A model generated the notes under the pieces. The model ran no database searches, was not told where the DNA came from, and saw only the letters and a program-made list of their open reading frames with translations. This document shows positions 12,011 through 24,084 of a DNA stretch of 64,000 bases, one piece after another. Positions within the stretch are counted from its first letter, which is position 1. Each line of letters opens with the position of its first letter. A program made the translations under genes and the position numbers. The DNA is from Plasmopara viticola (taxonomy: Eukaryota; Oomycota; Peronosporomycetes; Peronosporales; Peronosporaceae): the NCBI GenBank assembly GCA_001695595.3, contig MBPM02000064.1, positions 1 to 64,000 of the forward strand, written 5' to 3'.

Positions 12011-13429
12011 GACGTATTGCTTTCACAGTGCATGCACCGCGATGAGCAAAAAGATTCTACACCATCTTTTAGCTGTGAGCCTTAAGAAAATTCTGCTGTT
12101 TGTCTCAAACGCCTCACTGATATCAAAGATCGATCTGTCTTACCAACCAATCGTGGCAGCTTTATTGCTTGTGCCGAAGCTTACGCACTGAAAGCTGTCA
12201 TTCTTGGTTTCATTTGATGGAACTTAGGACTGAACGCCGAGCATGAGCGCTGGAAGGGCGATTGGTAGAATTTCTAGAGTGTTTTAGTAAATACCCCTCA
12301 CAAACGAATCAGATAGAGACGAACCACAAATATTCGAATTACTTGTATTGTTTTTCTTAATGGTGTATCAAATTCTCGAAAGTCATGTTCAAAATAATCG
12401 CGTGTGTGTTTTAAAGTTTGCAATAGAACACTCGACTGGACCTTGCTGCTCTGCTTTCAAGCTGAGACGGGTTTTTTCTTCTTACGGCCCGCGTGCTGAG
12501 CACGTAGACAAGCTGCAAATTTTGTGAACTAAACCGATTAATTTAATCTATATGCACGTAACGCTGTAATCAATTACTTTGCTTCTCCACATACGTGTTA
12601 CCTTATCAGTATACCCGAAAATAAAAAAGGATACTAATATTGTAAGTGTGCCTATATAAGCAACTTGACAGGTTCAGTTCGAGCTGCACTATTAAAATAT
12701 GAGCGAGCTTTTAGCATCTACCATTTCATATAGATTTGATGATAGCTTAATTTTGTTTCTCCGCTATCAATTTATATTGCTTTGATCGAGCTGATGAACA
12801 CAAATATGTCGTTGCTCTGCTTACTACAAGCTTTTGACTACCAAAAGCTAGCCCGTAACGGTAAGAAGTGCACAGATATCATTGTTCGTAGCGCGGCTTT
12901 CGCCCTTATACAATATAGAATGCCCTCATATACTTGGTCGCCCATGGTACATGGATGGCCTCGAATAAGTAGTAGAGCCCCAAAGAAGTATTTCTCTCAA
13001 GATCCTTGAGATGTACATCATGCTTCAATGTTTTGACCCTTATAGCAGCGACTCGATCCGAAGCTACTGGACTCATCTCGATGCGGAGCAAACATGCTAC
13101 CTATCACAGATGTGCAGCTGCGATCCCGATCGACTCAGCTTTCCCATACGTACCCGCGATGAGGAATTGCACTTCAGTTTCGAAACTGGCATCAGGTTAA
13201 CGTGCCTGATAGTGAACTATTGGCTAACATATAGGCTGATATGCGTCGGCAAGCACATAATGCGGAGCTGAACGACCTTTTGGCATTTGAGCTCGCATTG
13301 TTGGTACACCATAAAAATTTAGCCCTGAAATTCTTTTCGCTCTTCAAATATGAATGAGCAACGGCGAACTGCTGCCTATAAACGCAAGTCTCTGTGGTTT
13401 TAACTAATTTACTCGCGTCTCGGGAGAGT
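12011..13429. other. Repeat-derived, no gene identified
   Basis: AT-rich stretch with only short open frames. A block at 12480-12640 (minus strand GCAGCTTGTCTACGTGCTCA) recurs on the plus strand near 51550. An 86-aa open frame at 13011-13271 has no recognisable motif. Confidence 0.35.
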
Positions 13430-13700
13430 CTGGCGCGTCGAGAAAATCGCACGTTGGTAAGCGATTGCGTTCAGCAAAAAAAGACTGATTGATAACCTGA
13501 GAGAAAGCTGCAGATACTCGCTTCGGTTTGGCTGGCCGACAAGACGCCTAGAGTTGAGATAGAATTGGTTGTAAAATTCATGGATTTTGACCGCAACTTA
13601 TCGCTTTTAACGACATAACTCGGTCCTGGGCATGTCGCGGCCGGAACCTCACAAGTCAGGCGGGATAAGGCCATAGATGTGAGCCGCCGAATATCGCGCA
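13430..13700. repeat. Direct repeat of 10530-10800
   Basis: Second copy of the unit described in 10461-11335. Both share the CTGGGCATGTCG and GATGTGAGCCGCCGAATAT blocks in the same order, with indels between them. Confidence 0.5.
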
Positions 13701-16019
13701 ACATGGTTTGGGTGAGCTAAATTTCCTCCCATGTCGATGTAAGATTCTTTTTTATAAACCTTGGCATGCATACGTCCAAAAAAATCGTGAGGTATCGAAA
13801 ATACTGAATTGTTTTCAAACGTAGATGTGACGACGTCTTTGAAATCTTTCATATCGTGTAAACAAGTTTCACGAGCGACACTGGCTACCAAAGACGCGAC
13901 TGGTTGTGCTCTGAATTAAAATAGTATAGTGCCTCATTGGTGGGTCATAAGAGCGTGACATAGACCAGCAAGATATGTTTACAGATGGAAACCAAGTATT
14001 GCCAAATGCAGATAATATATCTCTGCAATAATAGAATGATGGTGCAATGCGAAATTGATCGCTGAGGAATATGAGTGACCCCGTGACTGACAAAGAAAGG
14101 ATAGTTGACAGTTTGGCTGGTCATCGTGTCACGGCAAGTGTTTTCCAAATGAAGACATGTCAAAGCCACTGATTTCTGAAAAGCTCGTATCCAAATGAAC
14201 GCCTCATGGCGTAGTACGTCAAAGGTACGTAACAGAAGTGGTTAGCGGTGCCACTAAAGCTATCAAGCGGCCCAAATGTCTGGACACACAGTTGTTAAGA
14301 CATGACTAGCTTTCGCCAAGACATACTTCTACGGTCTAACAATTAAACAAACATCTGTCGGCTCCGTTTACTCTTTAAAGCCCCTTGAAGCAAGTTGATG
14401 TCATAAGAACCAATGCATTATCGACGATGTAATTTTCGCTTCGAAGAAGATTAAAGTTCTCGAATGCTTTGTAGAAAGTGTAGGGTTTGAGTAAAGCCCG
14501 AGAAAACTTGTCGGCTTTCGCAACACCACATTCCCAGAAGAGCTTGGGGAAGTGGTCAGGGATAATTAGTTATGTGCACAATTACAGCGCTAGTCATACG
14601 AGCCTCGCAAGGCTTACTGTAAAAGCACGATAAGCGGTGCTGGATAAGGATGTCTTTCATAACAACAGAAGGAAGACTGTATCACGCTTTCTTACTGACT
14701 CTGTCGAGCACAAAAGCTGTTTGGCGCTGTTTGCATCACTTCGAAAACATTTCAGCTGCACGATACGGGAACTTTATTGGGAAGGTCCATCTCGCTCCAA
14801 TTTAAGGCAGCTTGGGCTACAAATCGGAGCTGCTCCGTCTGTGGCAAGAACATACTTTTTACTGGTAAAGTTTCAGGTATATCGTCTATTCCTTAAGCCT
14901 TTTGTGGTCTATTTATACCCAAAGTCAGTGCATAAGGAATAATACGTCTCACTTGTCCCAACAAGCATCAAGTGGCTGTAAGATTTATACTCTCTCAAAA
15001 CCAGCGAGCTCAATGTGCTTGACAATGCGCTTTTGCGCTGACCGGATAATAAATAAGTATACTATTTGTAAAGCCAAAAAAATATTAACGAATAATTATT
15101 TCAGATCTATCGATCTTGAGCTCTTAGTGCACTTCCCCATCACAGGCAAAAATGTTTAGGTTAGACACTTCACTTCTCGGTAGCGATCGTAGCAGCATGC
15201 TTTGAGTGTGCAAATGGGGGGGGGGCAGCGTATTTATCTCGAGTCGATGCTTGCAAATGTCTACTTCTGGAGGCACATGGTGCTTTATCTAGCGGTCATG
15301 AAAGCAAATCATTTTTTTATTTCCACGACAAGTACTATGGGCTGAAGTATCAACTGCTGCCATCACCGTATCAGCAGATTAGCAAAGATTAAGAAGAAAG
15401 CAAGATTCAGTGTCTCAAGTGCTGCAGTGACCTCGAATTAGCCGCTATAGCGTACCAAGCCTCGCATCGCATTGGCGTGTCAAGGCTAAAAGTGCTTTTA
15501 AAGTTCAGCTTAGCGATGTGTGGTGGCGAGGTGGTCCCGTACGTTTGACTTTACACACGTATGAAAATGTTTCAAGGTCATTTTTTTGGCAACAAGCGTT
15601 GTCGAAGTTGTGAGCTGCTTCTGATGTATTGTTTCGCTATTATCTAATTTAGAGTAAAAAAGCGATGTACGAAATAATTTCGCTTATTGTACATATCATG
15701 CGTAAAAAAATGGAATGCTACCTGTACAATTTGACCCAGACATGCTAGCGATGTTTTCTGTTTCGTAGCGTCCAAGCGATAATTGTTAGCCACTTGAGTA
15801 CAATAGCCTGGTTAATTTTGTATTGATGACAGAAAGACAGATTAATAATAGAGTATCGCAATACATCGGTCTTCATAAGCTGATGTTAATTCAATACCCG
15901 CCATTCTCCGCGGAGCATGAGAAAATGTTGTATGGGGTTTAAAATTTGTGCTTAATAGTGCCATACGCAGACCATTTTTAATAGATTGCAGACAGAAATA
16001 GGCGGCCGAATGCTCAAGT
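13701..16019. other. Repeat-derived, no gene identified
   Basis: No supportable gene. Short open frames (for example 14637-14942 plus) show no motif. Around 14420-14450 the plus strand reads IDDVIFASKK, weakly like a reverse transcriptase active-site block, but nothing else supports it. A run of nine G lies near 15217. Confidence 0.3.
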
Positions 16020-18230
16020 AAGTACTGTGCAGGTATGCTTATTAGCGCACCGACAAGCTATATGACTGTGTGCGTAACAATGCGATTCACGAAAACTCGA
16101 GCTTTTCACCCTTATGTAGCAATACTCATGATGCATTGTTAAGTAGGCGCTTCCAAAATTAGAGAAAAAGAAGCCTATCAAGCCTATTATTCCCACTCAA
16201 TATCTGATTTGAGCCCGCTTGCCAAGTCTTTTATTCCATGCAAAATCTGATTTGAGCCCGCTTTTTTTCTAAGAAAATTTCAGACATTGCAAACAAATAG
16301 GCTGATTGTAATCACCGAGGCAAAGAGGCGCGATTGCGTTCGCGCACAAAAGATTATTATTGACAATGACGGAGAGAAGAAAGTATATACTTTGTTGGAT
16401 GGTAGAGGAAAGTACTCATAGCTACTTTTTGAATAGGCATGCTCGTGGTTACGAATAAGGCAAAACACCTTCATATTGATACTTCATGGATTAGAAAAGG
16501 CTTGGATATGGCGAATTATTGCCCTATTCAAGACGAAATTGGCGCACCCATTATTTTATGTAAGACGTCTTAAGCGTTATAACGATTCTCAAAACTTCGA
16601 GATTTGTATGAGCTGGTGGGTACGAGTGGCCATACGGCGGCTACTTATGTCTATGCGAATTGCTAATGCTGTACCCAAAAGACTGTGCCCTTCGAGCAGC
16701 CGGTCGAGACTACAAAATTTAACAAAGACGAAAAACATCTTGGATCTGTTTTGAAACCTCACGCTCTGACGCGTCACAGTTGATCCAATTGTCAAACTTA
16801 TCGGTCGCAAGACGAAAAGTGTCTGGAGGTTTTTAAGAGTACGTAGTGGCCGTGTTTTGGTCACTTGGGCTGAACTCAAAGCCAATTCTAAACGCATACG
16901 ACCCAGTTCATTAAATGTGCGAATTCCATTATGAAATCTTATAGCAAATGCTAGAGTGGCCTCTTGATTGAATAACGAGGTCACCTGCACGTTTATTTAA
17001 AGCGCGTAGTAAAGCAGTCTGGGTGTCTTGAACGTCTTGTAAAGTTGCTCCGTATCCCGTTCGCAGAAGTTGTTTGACCAGCTCTGATTTCAGTTCGCAA
17101 AGGGCATGGTGCGACCGAATGGATTCAGCAGCAACATTCACCCGGATATGTGTGCAAGCGTCAGCGATCATTATATGGCCATAAGCAGTCACCTCGAATG
17201 TGGAACAAGGCAAATAACGAATTCATTCTTGGACTAAACTTCAAGAAGTGCGACTCGGACCACTGCGTCTATGGAGCGTGACAGTCAAGATATGATTTTT
17301 GTTGCGCTTTACGTCGACGACTTGATCCTCGCAAGCAGCTGCGACAGACTTTATGTGTAAGTAAGTTACGGCTTTTTGACCGAGCGTGCGGTCATTGTAT
17401 AAGTCACCTCGTTACTACACATAAAAGCCTGAGTGTCTAGCTCTAAACTTTACCATTGCCTAAACATCTTCGAAATTCGTTGTCGTGACTCTTTAAGTGA
17501 GCAAATTGTACTCTTTGACCAAGATAATCAAACAGAGTAGTCAGGTTTTTCACTGAGACAAACTGGGATTTTCATAAAGCCTTACTCGCACGAACGGCGC
17601 TTTGGCGGGCGAGCCACGTTTGACTCGCCGCACAAGGTACTGGCGCTGTTTCAGGTATAGGCGCCTCTAGAGCAGGCAACCTTTGATATAGATGCAAGCT
17701 TTGACGCAAGGGTTGTCTTCAGCACGAATGCTCTTTAAATGTTAAAGCAACCTTTTAAATGGTTGGCTTGGTCATTCGACCGACTGGCAATTTCTTCGCT
17801 GCCTCATTGATCATCGTAATGACCACACCATTCTATCATGTATAAGTCAGACGAGTGATCGAATACTCCCATCTCTCCTAGTAAACATAATCCAAGCCTC
17901 TACGTATTCAATTAAACGCGGATGACAAGATTATCTAAATATATCGTAAAAGGGAATCAAGTCCTTGCCATATTTATATAACGAATTTAGACGCAGGGAA
18001 TGTAAGAAGAATGATTAGCAAATGAATACTTCAATGAGAAAATCGGACTTTATTACGCGTTTTATCTCAAGGTTCGGTCTTTCTAGAAATGTAGTCGCAT
18101 TTTTTCTTTCAAGCTTCCTTTATGCATGATGCTGCGATTTCAGATTTCTGATCTTCGTTCTGTACGTAAAGTAATTTGAGTCGCGAATCAGAGTTTGTCC
18201 GACTTAATTAAAAATCTTGTAAGACCATTT
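16020..18230. repeat. Right arm of decayed inverted repeat
   Basis: Counterpart of 9020-10460 in opposite orientation (16740-18200). Its left extension (16040-16480) recurs at 53930-54300, sharing for example AGGCTGATTG and CAAAGAGG followed by GCGATTGC. It carries the copia reverse transcriptase trace at 17220-17350. It looks like an old retroelement copy scrambled by later events. Confidence 0.5.
17220..17350 (+). pseudogene. copia reverse transcriptase fragment
   Basis: Short plus-strand reading: GLNFKKCDSDHCVYG, then across a frameshift FVALYVDDLILAS. This is the Ty1/copia RT block that ends in the catalytic YVDD. Compare FKSCGADQCVYV and YADDMIIAA in Copia-2. Everything around it is decayed. 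It is not from the same family as Copia-1 or Copia-2/3 by wording. Confidence 0.7.
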
Positions 18231-18339
18231 ATTACCAGAGTGTGAACGAATCCTGAGGGGTAAATATTCTACAATTGCTATATAGCATTGCAATCTCTAC
18301 TAATATGCATGCGCAGCGACTGTACTTCTTCTGTGATAA

Positions 18340-18990
18340 TGCCTCGGGGATATACGAAAGACACCACTTAAGCTGTGTCTCACGTTATAGTGGTAAGCCA
18401 GACTTCGGGTCCGCATTCGGAAGACGCGCGGCTCTCGGACGACATTATCTTTCTATCCGGGGTAAGGCCGAGTGCGAGAGGCCTGCCAACGATCCCATCC
18501 AAGAGGCCTGTCACCGGCTTCATCCACGTACATGTGTATTTTCACCGGCTTTTGGTAATTGGGCATCCTGCAGCTTTGTTAAACTGAATAAAACACGGGA
18601 GCAGGGCCTGATAATTATATATACGACGATGTCTAGATTACACTATAATGTCAAATAGCATTGGACTATTTATTGGGTTGTTAATACTTGTGTACATTGG
18701 GTTCTTGCAAATACACTCATCAGAGCCGTTGGCGAGAATCGTCCGTCTTCATTGCGCTTTTTTCGATGGCGTGCAGGATGCGACGGTCTTAGAAACAATA
18801 CGTACTGATTGCAGCAAGGGGTTTCCTCCAAAGTGCGAATCGAGATTTTATCGCATATCCTGCAGCTCAACAGAGTGTGCAAGCAACCAATGTGAAGACA
18901 TCTGCTGTAGCGCACCGTGTTTAGTATTGCATGAGCGTGGCAAGGTTCAAGATATAGCCTTAGGCATGTATGACGGCGAGCTTCTTTCTT
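18340..18990 (+). pseudogene. F2 family remnant
   Basis: Plus-strand F2 copy. The first segment (18375-18587) holds SEDARLSDDIIFLSGVR and LPTIPSKRPVTGFIH. The second (18648-19043) holds VRLHCAFFDGVQDATVLE and CESRFYRISCSSTECASNQC. This second frame is longer here than in other copies and shows most clearly that the Cys-rich part was coding. Product unknown. Confidence 0.5.
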
Positions 18991-19678
18991 ACGTATATTT
19001 CCTCTACGTATCTATGACAATGTGTCCATTTCACGATATGTAAGTGTCGCAGAATTTCCGAACTGCTTAAAATACTAGCTGTGTTTGCGAAGCGATCATA
19101 TCGATGTAGCGAATATTTTTTATTTGAGAGTGTAAAGACGTGGTGCATTACATGACCACTGACATGAAATTGTTCGGTCTTGTAGGCGGCGCTAAAGAAA
19201 TATCTTATCAAGTCACAGGCGAAGTGCAAAAGAATGTCTTTTGTGCGGATCTCCAAATCGACAAGTGCAGGCTTTTAATTTAAACGACTTTTCGTTATCG
19301 ACACAAGATGAAAAGTATCTGTCTAATTATAGTATTGCGAAGAAAGGCGAACCCCGCCACAAGTAAGGCAAAAAATCAAACACCCTATCCCACTACTTCT
19401 TACACGCTTCTGGCGGACACACACGTAGAGAAATTTTATTACATTCGATTATTGTGTCTCTATGCGTATTTTATCGAAAATCACGACTAGAAAGTTAGAC
19501 AGGACTGATATGTGGACGTACGACGTCTCAGCTCTTAAGGTTATAGCTTACATGCGTCATTGCACGTCTACGTAAATAGATTTTTCTATGTTGCGACCGT
19601 AACGCGTTCCAAGTGATAAAGAACATTCATTATTTGCTGATGCAAGACATACTTCTCTTCGCCGCAATAATCACCACA

Positions 19679-21410
19679 ATGCGCACCGTCTTGTGCCACT
19701 TCGAGCAGCACGGCCATCGCCACTCGAAATAAATTAAGGCCGAGTACAAACGGCAGGTATATAATTTTATTCTTCGAACCAATCGCATTAAGAACAGATC
19801 GGCCGCGACACCTTTTTCTATACATTTGTATAGCAGCCAACAGTGACATTCTTTATACCAAGCGTGGTCGTTGTCTTTTACGATGATTCTGCACTATTTC
19901 CCGCATTGCTGCCCTAAGCACATCAACCGCAGCTATTGTGGCTCATCGCTTTGCGTTGCATCAAGGTTTCAGTCTTTACCGCTTTGATAATCAGCCCAAG
20001 ACTAAGGCGGACACAGTCCTTCCAAGCAATTCTCTTGTCTGCTCGTGTTCGCGCACTTTGAAGAAGCGCAGGCTGATTACTTGCGTTTAGACCTCACACC
20101 ACTGAAGTACATGCTTTTACTCAGCCCTGGAGTGATGGTTCAACGAGTGGGAAAGTGCGGCTACCGAGGCTTAGCGTTTTACCAACTTCGTGGTGCGTGT
20201 GGATATCTTAAAGCGTGTCCGAACGCAACTTCGTGTTGTAGGGCCTCTAGGCTCTTAATTCTGTCTAATCGGAATCTATGAAGTGCGCGCCGAGCTTGAG
20301 GCGTTGGGGACCTCACGTGTAGCCTCGCGAAATTAAAGTTCTCATTCAACTGGCGATAGCTGCAGTTGTTGTTGCGCAGCAATAGCGTTGGACGCCAAAT
20401 TATCAACGATTCAGCAAGAGCAGAAGAAGCACTTAACATTTGGCGAGACAGTAAGCTGTGGGAATGCCGGCAATTGGACGATTGAAGTCGTCAAAGCAGC
20501 TCACTATTTTCTTTCACTTTGTTTATCATTTAAGAACATCGCCGTACAAAATATGTTTGCAGCAATTTTCAAAAGTCAAGTCGCAAATTATTACTCCTTA
20601 ACAAGCTTTGAAACTGAAAACGAGAATGCCGCTATAAATCATTTTGCCGCATCACTGTCGATTCAGCGACTACGCGATGTCGAAGGAAACGCGACACCGA
20701 GAAGAGATCACTCACACAATTGGTTAAGATGTGCGCTAGTCTGGTCGGGTGGCTTACTCTTGACAATGGCAGTATAAAAATATCTCGCTTTAACATTCGA
20801 TTCTTTGACACAGGACTATTTGATCAGAATAAGGTTCGTACTGGATACGTGATGCTATTATGTGCAAGTATGTTAATCGCTACTTGGGCTACGTAAAGGA
20901 CTTATTCATATCGCTGCCTCTTCTATGCGAAGAATCGTGACGGTCGTATTCTAAAACGATCATTGCGACGTGAGCTTTCCTTGTGCAACACAATGTATGG
21001 AATGCAAGCCAACCTCGAGTGCAATATTTATTGCAGCAGATATATTCAACGCTTCTCGGACGAGGCAAAAAGAAACTTAAATTTCCGCTTTTGATGGATT
21101 ATGAGCATTTAATGAGCGCAAATCTCTCATTACACCAGCTGAAGGCTCAGCAGCGAGTGGTGACTCGTCAGGAAGTCTTATAACGTTCATGAGTGAGTTC
21201 GCTCAAATCAAAGTCTGCTCAGTAGATGATTTATCGCTTAAACTTTGCTTCGAGTGGAATGTTTGGAGTTTTCACGGTGATAAGCTGAAGTCGATAGGTT
21301 GAAACCAGTCCGCTTTGATGTTGACATTGGGTCCATGTCAAATCTGGACGACCAAAAAAAATATTTAGCTGGTATCTTCAGCTTTATTGCGCTCGGTGGG
21401 CACCATTCTG
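19679..21410 (+). pseudogene. F1 family copy, decayed, plus strand
   Basis: Starts at an exon-1-like ATG (19679; reads LCHFEQHGHRHS, then a stop). It continues with an exon-3-like block (VFAHFEEAQ near 20047), the exon-4 start, and the segment at 20388-20777 (AKLSTIQQEQKK, compare the intact copy). The last readable block ends near 21410 at the IALGGHHF region. Several stops and frameshifts; non-functional. Confidence 0.6.
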
Positions 21411-22837
21411 ACATATCAAAAGATTGAGCGATAGATTTTTAAATTGCCATTGTCGAGGGTAAGCCTGCCTACGAGACTAGTGCGCATCTCAACCAATTGT
21501 GTGAGCGATCCTTTCTCGATGTCGCGTTTGTTTTAGAGTTGGTGCGCATTGTCGCTCACTCGGTCGAGTGGATCGAGAAAGTTCCACCACAGTGATGCGG
21601 TGAAACGATGTTCGGTTCCAGTGTTTTTATTTGTTAAGTAAGAGTGGTAATTTACAACTTGACTTTCGAAATTCCTACGAAGTTGCTGCAAACACATTTT
21701 GTGCGGCGATGCGCTTACATGAAGAGCAAAGTGTAGAAGAATAGCAAGCTGCTTTGACGACATCATAATGCCCGGATGTCGGCATTCCCACAGCTTACGG
21801 TCTTTCCAAAACACCTCTCTAGAGCTTTTTTTTGCTTTTGCTAAATTGTTGATAATTTGGCGTCCAACGCTGTTGCGGCACGACTTCCACTGCAATCATC
21901 GCCAGTCAAATGAACACTGAGATTAACTACACGAGAGGCTCCCAGCGCTACATGCTCAGCGCACACTTCATTGTTTGACCGTCGGTAAGACACAACCATA
22001 AACTCAGACGAGGACACTAGCCCTACAACACGAAGTTGCGATTGAACACGCTCAAAGATGTACACTCGCAGCACGTGTTTAATAAAACGCTGGGCCTTGG
22101 TTGTCGCACTCTCCCGCTCGAAGTACCATCGAGCACCAGGATTGAGCTAAAATAGGGTACTTCTGTGCTGTGAGATCTGAATGCGAGTATATTTGAGTAC
22201 AATTATAGCTAAGAATGGATGTATTAAGGAAAGATATAATAATTACATACGATGATGACAGAATCGTTAGCGACAGTGCCCTCGATCCACGTACCCTTTG
22301 GTATTTGCTCGATCTGGATTGAGCTCATCACATCGTCGTAATCAATGACGTCATTAACAGCCAGAAGATGATCCTGCGCTTCTTCGAAGTGCGCAAACTC
22401 GAGTAGATTAGGAAACTGCTTTGACCGACTGCACTCGCCTTAGTCTGGTGCTAAGCGTCAAGGCGGTCAGAGTCTACCACCTTGACGCGCACGCAAAGCG
22501 GTGAGCCACAATAGCTGCGGTTGATGTGCTTAAAGCAGCAATGTGGGGAATAGTGCAGAATTAGCGTAAAAGGCAACGACCACGCTTGGTATATAATAAA
22601 CAAAGAATGTCAGTGTTGGCTGCTATACAAATATATAGAAAAAGGGTCGCAGCTGTCATTTTGCCGTTCTGTTTTGGTTCGAGGCAGATTACGCGTCGAT
22701 AAATTGAGAATTCTAGAACCCTTACTGCCTTCACAAATGATCAGAATAAAATTATGTACGTGCCGTTTCTACTCGGTCTTGATTGATTTCGAGTGGCGGT
22801 AGCCGTGCTGCTCGAAGTGGCACAAGACGGTGGTCAT
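21411..22837 (-). pseudogene. F1 family copy, truncated, minus strand
   Basis: Exon-1-like ATG at 22837, exon-3-like block at 22250-22400, then an exon-4 segment open at 22074-21533 (LRVYIFERVQSQLRVVGLVS, nearly identical to the intact copy). It stops abruptly near 21411 where it meets the plus-strand copy. The good exon-4 reading but poor 5' part suggests a chimera of copies of different age. Confidence 0.6.
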
Positions 22838-23589
22838 TGTGGTGATAACTGCGACGAAGAGAAGCATGCCCTAACTTGGCGAATAATTAATGTCTTTTAA
22901 CATTCAATACGCTCTACGCCCGCAACATAGAACAGTCTATCTAGCTAGACGTGCAATGACGCACGTAAGCTATAACTTTGTGAATGATGACTTTAAGAGC
23001 TGAGACGTCATACATCCACAGATCAGTCCCGTCTAACTTTCTAGACGCGCTAAACACAGAGAGACGCAATTATCGGAGGTAATAAAATTTCTCTACGTCA
23101 GAAGTGTATAAAACATAGTGAAATAGGTCCTGACTCTAAACTGGGATCGACCATACTTTTGGCAATAATATCTTTAGACAGATACTTTCCATCTTGTGTC
23201 GATGAAGTTAAGTCGTTTAAGTCAAAAGTCTGCACTTGTCGATTTGAAAATCCGCACAAAAGACATGCTTTTGCTCATCGCCTGTGACTCAATAAGTAAT
23301 TTCTTTAGCGCCGCCTGCAAGACCAAAAATTTCATGTCAGCGGCACTGCAACGCACCACGCCTTTACACATCTCACACAAAATATTCGCTACATTGAATT
23401 GATCGCTTCGTGTACACAGCTAATACTTTCAGCAGCTCGGAAATTCTGCAATTCTTATATGCCTTGAAATGGCCACGATGTCATAGAAATGTTGTGGAAA
23501 AATACGTTAAAAAGAAGCTCGCCGTAATACATAACTAGGACTACCTTGAGGGTATCCTGAGCCTTACCACGGTCACGCAATACTGAAGA

Positions 23590-24079
23590 CGGTGCGCTAC
23601 AGCAGATCTCTTAACATTGTTTGCTTGCACACTCTGTTAAGCTGCAGGATATGCGATAAAATCTCGATTCGCACTTTAGAGGATATGCCTCGCAGCATTC
23701 ATTGTTTTCAAATTGTCGCCGCTTGCGCGTCATCGGAAAAGCGCAATGAAGACGGACGATTCTCACCAATGGCTCTGATGAGTGTATTCGCAAGACTAAA
23801 ATGTACACGAGTATCTACTACCAAATAAATAGCCCAATGCTAGTTGACATTTAGTGTAATCTCTTATAAATATCGTCGTATATAATTGTCAAGCTTTGTT
23901 TCCGCAATATATACAGTTTAACAAAGCTGCAGGATGTCTAAGGACGAAAAACTGGTGTAACACATGTACGTGGATGAAGCCGTTGGCAAGTCTCTTGGTT
24001 GGGACCGTTGGCAGGCCTTTCGGACTTGACCTTACCCCGGCGAGAAAGATAATATTGTCCGTGAGCGGCATGTCTTTTG
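23590..24079 (-). pseudogene. F2 family remnant cut by Copia-2
   Basis: Minus-strand F2 copy. 23808-23611 holds CESRFYRISCSLTECASKQC, and 24071-23889 holds LTDNIIFLAGVR and LPTVPTKRLANGFIH. The F2 reading ends at about 24079, where the copia LTR begins. Confidence 0.5.
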
Positions 24080-24084
24080 AATAC

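Larger units (their letters stand above)
18240..24079. repeat. Large inverted repeat of the F2-spacer-F1 unit
   Basis: The left arm (about 18240-21410) reads F2, spacer, F1 on the plus strand. The right arm (about 21411-24079) reads the same on the minus strand. The arms meet tail to tail inside F1 exon 4. The left F1 runs to the block before its C-terminus, while the right F1 is cut earlier. The arms are clearly diverged, so the structure is old or was made from two different copies. The right arm is cut by Copia-2. Confidence 0.6.

Noticed and set aside
14420..14450. Reverse transcriptase active site IDDVIFASKK
   Set aside because: No flanking RT motifs in any frame; a four-residue resemblance is not enough.
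15213..15227. Run of G as a possible regulatory or structural element
   Set aside because: Single homopolymer run in decayed repeat DNA, with no matching tract or gene nearby.
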